Source of the DNA: an uncultured Clostridium sp.
GTDB lineage: Bacteria; Bacillota; Clostridia; TANB77; CAG-508
DNA: 13,701 bases
Assembly (NCBI GenBank): GCA_947062645.1
Contig: CAMSQT010000012.1
Coordinates: forward strand, 1-13,701
Reading direction: 5' to 3'
Numbering within the stretch: the stretch's first letter is position 1; every line of letters begins with the position of its first letter. The translations under genes and the position numbers were made by a program. Below, piece after piece: positions 7,417 to 13,578 of this stretch. The notes beneath the pieces were generated by a model. That model did no database searches and had not been told where the DNA came from. It saw only the letters and a program-made list of their open reading frames with translations.

Positions 7417-8290
7417 TTATGGTTGGTTTTCTGGTACATAGATGTTTTTTGCTACTACATCTAATTCTACTACATTCATGGCTGTTAGTTTTTCAATTTC
7501 TTTTTTAGCTCTTTGCTTAAAGTCTTTTAACCCCTCCATTACATTGTATCCATACATGATGGTAACTTCCATATAAATTTTGGCACCATCTCCGGTAGTT
7601 TTCTACTCTGGTTTTTAAGATTTTATAGATGGCTGGTGTTTGTACTGCCAGGTATTCTACAATTTGCCTAAATACCAAGTCACTAATGGTGAATCGTCCC
7701 ATATAACTAAAGGTTGGTCTTATGATTGATTTTTCGCTAATATATGGCTTTTCTCCTTTTCCTTTTGATTTAAAGATTTGAAGTGGGTCTAATAGGTAAC
7801 CTGAAAAGTCCTTTTTGATTTCAAAGGTAGGTACTGGAATTACATGTTTTCCTTCGGTTACTCTTATTCTTCTTGCTGTTTTCATTTCTGTTTCTGTTGC
7901 TACATCAGTTATATAGGTAGTTTCTAAAATCTCTGGTAATCCCAAATTTGCTGCGATTTTTTGCACCATGCCATCAGAGGTTCCTAATATTAATATACTT
8001 TCTGGTTTGTATTTTTTTAAGGCTTTTATAATTTCTGATTTTTCTTTTTCTTCATAAAAAAGAGCATGTTTAACTGTTGCTACTTTTGTGGATGCTTTCT
8101 TTGCTGATTCTCCTGCTACTACTTCATTGTCTTTAATTAATAATCCATCGTCTATAATGAAATGGGTATTTTTTTCTCCTGCTACCATTTGCGCTCGATA
8201 ACTTTTTCCTGTTCCAGATGGTCCTACAAAGGCATATACTTTTATTTTGTTGGCAAATGGAAGCATTTCTTTTATTTCTTCTAATATCAT
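7417..8290 (-). CDS. P-loop ATPase with C-terminal Asp23/Gls24-like domain, +1 frameshift at CGG
   Basis: Recoded product of 290 aa: 232 codons, skip C at 7594, then 58 codons. The N-terminal half has a Walker A GPSGTGKS (23-30) and hydrophobic strands consistent with an NTPase. The C-terminal part (about 185-290) has the look of an Asp23/Gls24-family fold: ...PAIYKILKTRVENY-GDGAKIYMEVTIMYG, then KDFKQRAKKEIEKLTAMNVVELDVVAKNIYV. The shift supplies the glycine in NY-GDGAKI. Without it the product ends at 257 aa in unrelated sequence and loses the last strands and helix. True stop is TAA 7419-7417, 18 bp before cmk. The cellular role is unknown; Asp23-like proteins are generally envelope- or stress-associated. 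AAGGAG precedes the start. Confidence 0.85.
7591..7594 (-). other. Proposed +1 recoding site, CGGA (P-loop/Asp23-like gene)
   Basis: The zero frame reads TAC CGG AGA TGG. The coding frame resumes as TAC (C) GGA GAT GGT GCC, and stays open to a stop just before cmk. It is the only CGG on this gene's coding strand. Confidence 0.82.
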
Positions 8291-8316
8291 TTTTCTCTCC
8301 TTTTATATCGGTTTCT

Positions 8317-8345
8317 ATTTTACTATATTTAAAGCAAAATAGCAA
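8317..8345 (-). promoter_or_regulatory. Promoter for the P-loop/Asp23-cmk-plsC run
   Basis: Minus strand: -35 TTGCTA (8345-8340), 17-bp spacer, -10 TAAAAT (8322-8317). It falls in the 77-bp gap that appears once rlmN is given its recoded stop at 8368, which independently favours that shorter end. Confidence 0.65.
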
Positions 8346-8367
8346 GGGATTCTTAGCGATGCTCCTT

Positions 8368-9388
8368 TTATAAATTTTTTCTTCTGAGTTGTCCGGCAGG
8401 CTGCATCGATATCGGCACCTAATTTTCTACGAATGGTGGCTACTATTCCATGGTCATTTAAATAATCTCGAAATTTCATGATATTTTCGTTTGAACTTTT
8501 GTCAAACTTTCCATTTTCTATTTTGTTGATTGGTATTAGGTTTACATGGCATAGCATACCTTTTAATAGTTTTACTAGTTCCTTGGCATCACTTAGATTA
8601 TCGTTGTTGTCTTTGGCTAATGCGTATTCAAATGATATTCTTCGGTTGGTTTTGGCTATGTAGTCTTGGCAGGCTTGCATTAGTTCTTCCATTTTATAGG
8701 TGTTATTAATTGGCATCATACTACTTCTTTTTTGGTTGTTGGTAGCATGTAATGAAATAGATAATGTACATTGGATGTTTTCTTCGGCCAGTTGATAGAT
8801 TTTTGGTACTAGTCCACTGGTTGATATGCTGATGTGTCTTGCTCCTATATTTAGACCTTTTGGGTAATTGATTAGCTTTATTGCCTTTACTACATTTTCG
8901 TAATTGTCTAATGGCTCTCCAATTCCCATAAATACTACATTTGATATCCTTTCGTTTGTATCTTGTTCGACTTTTATGATTTGTTCTACGATTTCTCCTG
9001 TTGATAGGTTTCGAATAAAGTTAATTCCTGTAGAAGCACAAAACTTACATCCCATTTTACAGCCAATTTGGGAAGATACGCAAATGCTGTTTCCATGGTG
9101 ATATCGCATTAATACAGTTTCTATGGCATTGCCATCTAGTACGTCAAATAGGTATTTAATGGTTCCATCTTTTGCTTCTTGTTTTTTTAGAATATTGAAG
9201 TTACACATGGTATATTGACTTTTTAATTTTTCGCGTAATTCTAAAGATAAATTGGTCATTTCGTCAAAGCTTTCTACCTTTTCTTCATACAGCCATTTAA
9301 ATATTTGCTCAGCACGAAATGGCTTTTCTCCTAATTCTTTTAATTCGCTTTTTAGTTCTTCTAAATGATAATCTTTTATGTTTTTCAT
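8368..9388 (-). CDS. rlmN: 23S rRNA (A2503)/tRNA (A37) C2-methyltransferase RlmN, +1 frameshift at CGG near the C-terminus
   Basis: Recoded product of 339 aa: 331 codons, skip C at 8395, then GQLRRKNL and TAA (8370-8368). This radical-SAM enzyme methylates C2 of adenosine in 23S rRNA and some tRNAs. The 4Fe-4S motif is CKMGCKFC (C110, C114, C117). SSQIGC, GIGEPL and SLHATN are typical of the family. C331 in DIDAAC is the catalytic cysteine. Known RlmN proteins continue AAC-GQL, exactly what the shift restores. The unshifted frame instead gives an atypical 26-residue tail ending at 8315 that runs into the next promoter. Its ATG overlaps the stop of the upstream small ORF (ATGA), implying translational coupling. 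Confidence 0.95.
8392..8395 (-). other. Proposed +1 recoding site, CGGA (rlmN)
   Basis: The zero frame reads GCC TGC CGG ACA. The family sequence is restored as TGC (C) GGA CAA CTC, i.e. A-A-C-G-Q-L, immediately after the catalytic cysteine. Here the unshifted frame stays open, so a routine gene caller would not notice the shift. Confidence 0.85.
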
Positions 9389-9588
9389 ATTTTTTTGATG
9401 TCCTTTCCTATTTCTTTTGGTATGATTATTTTACTAGCTGGATTTGGTCTTTGGGGTGTGGTTAGTTGTTCTAGTCTTTGCATGGTTTCATAGTCTTTTT
9501 GAAAAATGAAAAGAACTAGTCCTTTTCTTATTTTGTCGTATATGGTTTCTTTTTTTATGATTAGACTGGTTTCTTTTATTTTTCCCAT
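9385..9588 (-). CDS. Small hypothetical protein upstream of rlmN, 67 aa
   Basis: I do not recognise this family. The product is charged and lysine-rich, with one hydrophobic strand (GLVLFIFQ, residues 22-29) and a C-terminal QRPNPASKIIIPKEIGKDIKKI. It has no signal peptide. The start is supported by AAGGAG 7 bases before the ATG and by a promoter just upstream. Its TGA overlaps the rlmN ATG by one base pair of codons (ATGA), so the two are co-translated. It has no CGG. The coupling suggests a link to rlmN expression or function, but nothing in the sequence shows what. Confidence 0.75.
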   Translation of the reverse strand: MGKIKETSLIIKKETIYDKIRKGLVLFIFQKDYETMQRLEQLTTPQRPNPASKIIIPKEIGKDIKKI

Positions 9589-9608
9589 GCTTTTTCTCCT
9601 TTTTTTCT

Positions 9609-9637
9609 ATTATATATTTTTTTAAGGTTATAGTAAA
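9609..9637 (-). promoter_or_regulatory. Promoter for the small ORF-rlmN operon
   Basis: Minus strand: -35 TTTACT (9637-9632), 17-bp spacer, -10 TATAAT (9614-9609), 21 bp upstream of the start codon. Confidence 0.65.
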
Positions 9638-9679
9638 GCGTTTTTAGGATTTTCCTTTTGGGTGAAACTTTCCTACTCC

Positions 9680-9716
9680 TATAGAAAAGAAGCCCTATAC
9701 TGTTACTAGGGCTTCT
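9680..9716 (-). terminator. Rho-independent terminator of the 112-aa gene
   Basis: Perfect 10-bp stem AGAAGCCCTA (9688-9697) / TAGGGCTTCT (9707-9716) with a 9-base loop. On the minus strand it is followed by TTTTCTAT. It lies about 10 bp past the stop codon at 9727. Confidence 0.88.
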
Positions 9717-9726
9717 CCAGAATCTG

Positions 9727-10065
9727 TTAGGATTTTTTAGATTTAATAATTACCAACCAGTCTTTTTTCTTATTAGCAGTTTTTACTATTATTCTGGTTT
9801 TTCTTATCATCCATTTTTTCCCCCTCTTAGAAAAAGCTTTTGGAATTTCTTCCGCCACTCTTTGCCAGACAAAAAAGGGACTCATATAGTTTACAGCTTC
9901 AATAATGTCACCAATTAATTTTTTTTCCGTCATAATTGCTTGCCGGTCTGTGACAAGTACAATTCTATATCCCTCTCTTTCTACCGTAATCCTTTCTAAC
10001 ATTTGATCCTCTCGCATCCGTTTTTTTAAAAGCCCAAATTTTTGTTTTCTCTGTTTAGCTTTCAT
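9727..10065 (-). CDS. Small basic protein of unknown function, 112 aa, with two apparent CGG arginine codons
   Basis: I do not recognise this family. The product is strongly basic, rich in Lys/Arg at both ends, with a central FFVWQRVAEEIPKAF segment; a nucleic-acid-binding role is possible but unproven. It is a self-contained unit: consensus promoter, GAGGAGG 8 bases before the ATG, and a strong terminator. It is the one gene here whose frame stays open through in-frame CGG codons (codon 16, AAA CGG ATG; and later GAC CGG CAA). A +1 shift at the first would end the protein after 22 residues. Together with CGA and GGG codons this differs from its neighbours and suggests recent transfer, or a gene whose expression is limited by CGG. 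Confidence 0.65.
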   Translation of the reverse strand: MKAKQRKQKFGLLKKRMREDQMLERITVEREGYRIVLVTDRQAIMTEKKLIGDIIEAVNYMSPFFVWQRVAEEIPKAFSKRGKKWMIRKTRIIVKTANKKKDWLVIIKSKKS

Positions 10066-10096
10066 TGTTATTCTCCTCCTCTTTTAAGATAGAAAT

Positions 10097-10125
10097 ATTT
10101 TATCACTTTATGTAATCTTTGTCAA
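10097..10125 (-). promoter_or_regulatory. Promoter for the 112-aa gene
   Basis: Minus strand: -35 TTGACA (10125-10120), 17-bp spacer, extended -10 TGA-TAAAAT (10102-10097). One of the two best promoters in the window. Confidence 0.82.
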
Positions 10126-10138
10126 TTCCTATTTTCTA

Positions 10139-10703
10139 TTATATATGAAATTTTCGAACAATCGTCTCTTTTACATCTTTGGCAGAAACTATCAGGCAAA
10201 TCAAAAAATTAAAAACAGAAATGCCACTTGCTACAATACTTAAAAGCTTATCTTGCACAATATGCTCTGTAACTAAAACAACAGGTATCATGCTTAAAAG
10301 TACAATTATTAATTGATATACCGCATATTTCATATATTTTTTGTGACTTATAATCGTAAGCACAAGCATTATTAAATTAGCAATCATAATCATAATAGGA
10401 ATGGCAATATTTACAGACCACCCCTTTTCCCCTAGCAAATAATCGATATAAACAGTTAATAAAGAAAGTGCTATTAGTTGTAATAGTACATGTCCTGCTA
10501 TATTAATATTTTTTTTAATAGAATACATCACAACTACCCAACTATATAAAATCCCGGCTATTGGCAAGGGCTGCCCATGGAATATTGGGGGTGGTTAATC
10601 TATTAATAATTACTAACATAATTGCAACTGCAATGGTTATGCTCATTACTATTTTTATTATTTTATTACTTTTCTTGGCTTTTATCTTCTCTGGATATAT
10701 CAT
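10139..10703 (-). CDS. DUF6320-like polytopic membrane protein, +1 frameshift at CGG
   Basis: Recoded product of 187 aa: 49 codons, skip C at 10556, then 138 codons. The joined protein has about six hydrophobic segments: near 15-34, a second across the junction (PWAALANS-GILYSWVVVMY, about 42-60), and four more to about residue 175. It ends with a charged tail. This layout and its place after a condensation-type acyltransferase match DUF6320 proteins, although the usual N-terminal zinc ribbon is not seen. The start is uncertain: ATG 10703 overlaps the end of the acyltransferase gene in another frame and follows a TAG, while ATG 10646 is an alternative. Neither has a strong ribosome-binding site, implying translational coupling. 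Without the shift, translation ends three codons after the CGG (TAG), giving a 53-residue fragment with one membrane segment. Confidence 0.75.
10553..10556 (-). other. Proposed +1 recoding site, CGGG (DUF6320-like gene)
   Basis: The zero frame reads AAT AGC CGG GAT TTT ATA TAG. The shifted frame reads AGC (C) GGG ATT TTA TAT and continues through five more hydrophobic segments. The upstream 49 codons also encode a membrane segment, and no good start exists for the downstream frame alone (only TTG, with no ribosome-binding site). Confidence 0.75.
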
Positions 10704-11982
10704 CTAAAACACCATTACTTTCTATTGTAATTTTAATTCCTTTATTTTTTAGGAATTCATAAAATCTTTTTTCTATGCTATTATCCTGTAAAATAGAGGT
10801 AAAAGTAAATACCATCTTATTTTCAAAAGTACAACTTGAGCATTTTATTTTTTCTACTGGCTCTGGTGCAATTAGCATCAAAAAATAGTCAATATAATCT
10901 TTATATTTTCCTATGATACCAATTCTTCCTATGTTCGAAAAAGTTGTGGTGGTATATTTTCTAATCTCAATGTAACTTAAACGAACAATCGCTTTTTTGA
11001 TAGCTAGTGGGATTGGTCGAATGAATGGATTATTCCCAATTTTTACATTGGTTGACATGGTTTTTATGATTTCTTCTTCGGTTAGTCTTTTGCTAAAATC
11101 TTTTTTTACAAAGTCTAAAATTTTTTCAAACGTATCTAACTCTTCTTTTTTCATTTGAGCCTCTATCGTTATGTAAGAAAAGAAATTGCTCATCGTTTTA
11201 GAAGGGAAATATTTTTTTAAATTAACAGGAATACATACTTTTACTGGCTTTTCCCCCTTCGACTTTACATAGTTTTCTTGGTAAATACTATAAATCAAAA
11301 CCGCTGTTAGATATTGAGTTATAGTTGCTCCTTCCTTTTTGCTTTCTTGTTTTAATTTCTCTAAATCGATAATTTCATGGATAGCACTAATCGCCCCTAA
11401 AGGAATTTTTTGTCCTTTTAACATATACGCTTTTTTCCCAGAAGCATTAGACTTTGCTTTTTTATCATAATTTTTCATATAACTATCTTCTGTATTAAAG
11501 TCACCTTCTATCTTTCGAACCCTTCTTGTCTCGTCGTCTAACGTTTCTGGGTGTATTAACTCCAAATAGGTATAAACAATTTCTTTAAAAAAAGTAGTTC
11601 CACTATTTCCATCTGTTAAAGAATGGAAAATATCGATATTAATTTTATTTTCGAAATAAGTAACTTTAAACAAGTAGTTGTTGTTTTTCCTGCTATCTAT
11701 GTATTTACAAGGATAATCTTGTTCTTTTTCTACTTTTGGTGGCTTAGGATTGTACTCTAAATAATACCAAAAAAGACCTGGTTTCATTCTAACCTTAAAA
11801 GACTGGTATTTTTCTAGTGTCTGCTTTACTGCCTCTTCTAATACGTTAGGCTCTATTTTTTCCTTTAAAACAGCAGATAATCGAAATACGGTACTATATC
11901 TTTTTCCATTAGAAATTGGAAAAATTTTGGCTGAGTTATCTAATCTTCTCCAGGATAATTTGCTTTCTTTTTTCTTTTTCAT
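10666..11982 (-). CDS. Condensation/alcohol acetyltransferase-like acyltransferase
   Basis: The 438-aa product belongs to the chloramphenicol-acetyltransferase/condensation fold family often annotated as alcohol acetyltransferase. The active-site motif HSLTDG (H120 to G125) matches the HxxxDG pattern, and the N-terminus SWRRLDNSAKIFP is typical of this group. There is a DFG-like structural stretch in the C-terminal half (FSNIGRIG). The acyl donor and acceptor are unknown. I chose the ATG at 11982, preceded by AAGGAG (12000-11995, spacing 12), over the upstream ATG at 12003 and TTG at 12009, which lie in a repeat and have no ribosome-binding site. It follows the hydrolase gene by 45 bp and overlaps the DUF6320-like gene. 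Its only CGG triplet is out of frame. Confidence 0.82.
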   Translation of the reverse strand: MKKKKESKLSWRRLDNSAKIFPISNGKRYSTVFRLSAVLKEKIEPNVLEEAVKQTLEKYQSFKVRMKPGLFWYYLEYNPKPPKVEKEQDYPCKYIDSRKNNNYLFKVTYFENKINIDIFHSLTDGNSGTTFFKEIVYTYLELIHPETLDDETRRVRKIEGDFNTEDSYMKNYDKKAKSNASGKKAYMLKGQKIPLGAISAIHEIIDLEKLKQESKKEGATITQYLTAVLIYSIYQENYVKSKGEKPVKVCIPVNLKKYFPSKTMSNFFSYITIEAQMKKEELDTFEKILDFVKKDFSKRLTEEEIIKTMSTNVKIGNNPFIRPIPLAIKKAIVRLSYIEIRKYTTTTFSNIGRIGIIGKYKDYIDYFLMLIAPEPVEKIKCSSCTFENKMVFTFTSILQDNSIEKRFYEFLKNKGIKITIESNGVLDDISREDKSQEK

Positions 11983-12001
11983 GGTTTTTCTTTTCTCCTT
12001 C

Positions 12002-12059
12002 ATGGTCAAAGTGTGCCTGTCCCAGACTTACCATTTATGGTCAGTTTGTGCCTGTCCCA
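12002..12059. repeat. Two 23-bp direct repeats (35-bp period)
   Basis: Copies at 12002-12024 and 12037-12059 share ATGGTCA...GTGCCTGTCCCA with 3 mismatches. On the minus strand they read TGGGACAGGCAC...TGACCAT, a motif typical of dispersed REP-like repeats in clostridia. They occupy the hydrolase-acyltransferase gap. The hydrolase C-terminus (QTDHKW) and stop at 12030-12028 lie within or between the copies. Confidence 0.75.
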
Positions 12060-12928
12060 AAGTTGCCATTATTTCTTGATAGGCTTGTTGTTCTAAGGTT
12101 TTGCCACTATTTTTGTCAATTACCCAAATGTGTTTTGCTTGTTCGTATTCTTTGATTTCTATGTTTACTCCTACTTTTTTTGCTTTTTCGTTTAATACAT
12201 GTACGTCTGGATTTAATATATCGTGTGTTCCAGTAAATATGGTTAGGTTGTTTAGTTTAGATAGGTCTCCTTCTATTGGGTTTACTAAGTAACTATTGAT
12301 GCCGTCTTCTCCTGCATAGGCTATTCCAGCTAGTTTTAAGGTTTCTTTGTTTAATTGTTTGTCTTTTTTTTGTACTTCGTCTATTTTAGGGTTTTCCATT
12401 CTTACGTCTAGCCATGGTGATATTAGAATGGTTTTGCTTGGCATTAATAGGTTTTCTTCTCCTACCTTTTCTTCTAAAGCTAAGGCTAATCCTCCTCCTG
12501 CTGAGTCTCCCATTATGATTAAGTCTTCTTGATTTACTACTTCTATTATTTCTTTGTATAGTGGTACTACCATTTGGAAGACGTCTTTGTAATTATATTT
12601 TGGAGTTAGTGGATAGTCTGGTAAGATAACGGTTGCCCCTGAATCGTTTACGATTTTTTCAATAAAGTCCCAATGTTGTTTGGTTGCTTCTGCTACATAT
12701 GAGCCTCCATGAAAGTATAGTATTTTTGTTTTGGTTTTTTCTTTGTTTTTGGGCGTTACGATAAATAGGTTTCTTCCCATAAATTGCTTGATTTCTAAAC
12801 TGCAATTTTGTTTGATTTGCACTGGTACTTTGGTTTGGATGTCTACTACCCAAAAGTAAGCAATGATTGCTAGCATTATTGCTATTATTATTAATGCGGT
12901 TCCGCATGATTATTTTCGTTTTTTTCAT
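12028..12928 (-). CDS. Alpha/beta hydrolase-fold (HSL-like) esterase with N-terminal anchor, +1 frameshift at CGG codon 9
   Basis: Recoded product of 299 aa: MKKTKIIM, skip C at 12904, then 291 codons. It is an acetyl-esterase/lipase-like hydrolase. The oxyanion HGG motif is at 73-75 (FHGGSY), the nucleophile S142 lies in GDSAGG, the acid is probably D236 (GTHDI) and the base H266 (AKHIW). The shift joins the basic MKKTKIIM to GTALIIIAIMLAIIAYFWVV, giving a proper positively charged membrane anchor that neither frame has alone. GAGG precedes the ATG at 12928, whereas the downstream ATG at 12876 has no ribosome-binding site. The last residues are encoded by a REP-like repeat. It is the first gene of the acyltransferase/DUF6320 cluster, suggesting modification of an acylated envelope or secreted molecule. 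Confidence 0.85.
12901..12904 (-). other. Proposed +1 recoding site, CGGA (hydrolase)
   Basis: The zero frame reads ATC ATG CGG AAC CGC. The shifted frame reads ATG (C) GGA ACC GCA TTA and encodes the anchor and all catalytic motifs. The unshifted frame gives 89 residues with no recognisable domain. It is the earliest shift of the seven, at codon 9. Confidence 0.8.
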
Positions 12929-13000
12929 TTTTGATGCCTCTTTTTTTATTTATTTTTAATTATTTGTCTGTTTTTTTATAAGTTTATTAGTAAGTTGTTA

Positions 13001-13450
13001 TTATCTCTTGTCTTTCCATTCGTGATAAAGTATATCTTTTAAAACCAACATACTATCTAATGGGTTATATCCATATTCTATGCTCAAACTATTGAGCATA
13101 TTTCTAATTTCAAGAGCATACTTTGGTATATTAACTTTATTTTGATATGTTACAAGTACAGGATATTTTTTACTCCAAGCACTTGTCCAATCAATTTTTG
13201 ATTCCTTTTCTTCATTAGTATTTTCTATTGTCTGCTCTATTTCCTTTAAATCAACATCAAATTCTATTAGTTCATCTAAAGACAAATTATATAGTTTAGC
13301 TAATTTTTTTGATTGATAAATATCTGGTATTGTTTCATCAGTTTCCCACTTTGAAATTGTTTGCCTACTTACACCTAATTTTTCAGCAACAATTTCCTGC
13401 GATAACCCTACTTTTTTTCTTGCTTGAAATAAATTGTTTCCTAAATTCAT
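13001..13450 (-). CDS. XRE-family helix-turn-helix regulator
   Basis: The 149-aa product has an N-terminal lambda-repressor-like HTH: LFQARKKVGLSQEIVAEKLGVSRQTISKWETDE (about 7-40), which binds DNA. A linker rich in acidic residues follows (about 70-90). The C-terminal domain of about 55 residues contains an SIEYGYNPLDSM segment that I do not recognise. I chose ATG 13450 because GGAGGTGG lies just upstream. The ATG at 13465 would put that ribosome-binding site inside the gene. It stands 72 bp upstream of the hydrolase cluster on the same strand and may regulate it. No CGG codons. Confidence 0.88.
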   Translation of the reverse strand: MNLGNNLFQARKKVGLSQEIVAEKLGVSRQTISKWETDETIPDIYQSKKLAKLYNLSLDELIEFDVDLKEIEQTIENTNEEKESKIDWTSAWSKKYPVLVTYQNKVNIPKYALEIRNMLNSLSIEYGYNPLDSMLVLKDILYHEWKDKR

Positions 13451-13465
13451 TTTATCCACCTCCAA

Positions 13466-13578
13466 ATTAAGTGTACTATTTTAATCAATTTTTTTCTATT
13501 AATTATATTTTACAATTATGCTATTTTTATTAACAATTTATATTATTCCAACCTATCACTAACATGTAATTTGTATAT
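13466..13578. other. AT-rich intergenic region upstream of the XRE gene
   Basis: This 113-bp stretch is extremely AT-rich, with no ORF I can support. A minus-strand TATAAT at 13507-13502 could be a -10, but no good -35 sits 17 bp upstream. An AATTGATTAAAATAGTACACTTAATT stretch just before the XRE ribosome-binding site is a possible autoregulatory operator; this is a guess from position only. Confidence 0.35.

Noticed and set aside
8133..8345. Minus-strand 70-aa frame overlapping the start of the P-loop gene
   Set aside because: It overlaps the Walker A coding region in another frame and has no ribosome-binding site of its own.
8315..8367. RlmN C-terminal extension to position 8315
   Set aside because: It is unlike known RlmN ends and overlaps the next promoter; the CGG shift gives the conserved AACGQL end instead.
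3111..12904. CGG reassigned to another amino acid such as Trp or Gln
   Set aside because: Reassignment keeps the reading frame, but all seven genes need a one-base change of frame at CGG.
3111..12904. Seven independent pseudogenes
   Set aside because: typA, rlmN and trmR are otherwise undamaged on both sides of the site, no other lesions are seen, and random decay would not place every lesion at an in-frame CGG.
3111..12904. prfB-like frameshifting driven by an internal Shine-Dalgarno and a stop codon
   Set aside because: No stop codon sits at the shift site, and I see no purine-rich motif at a constant distance upstream of the seven sites.
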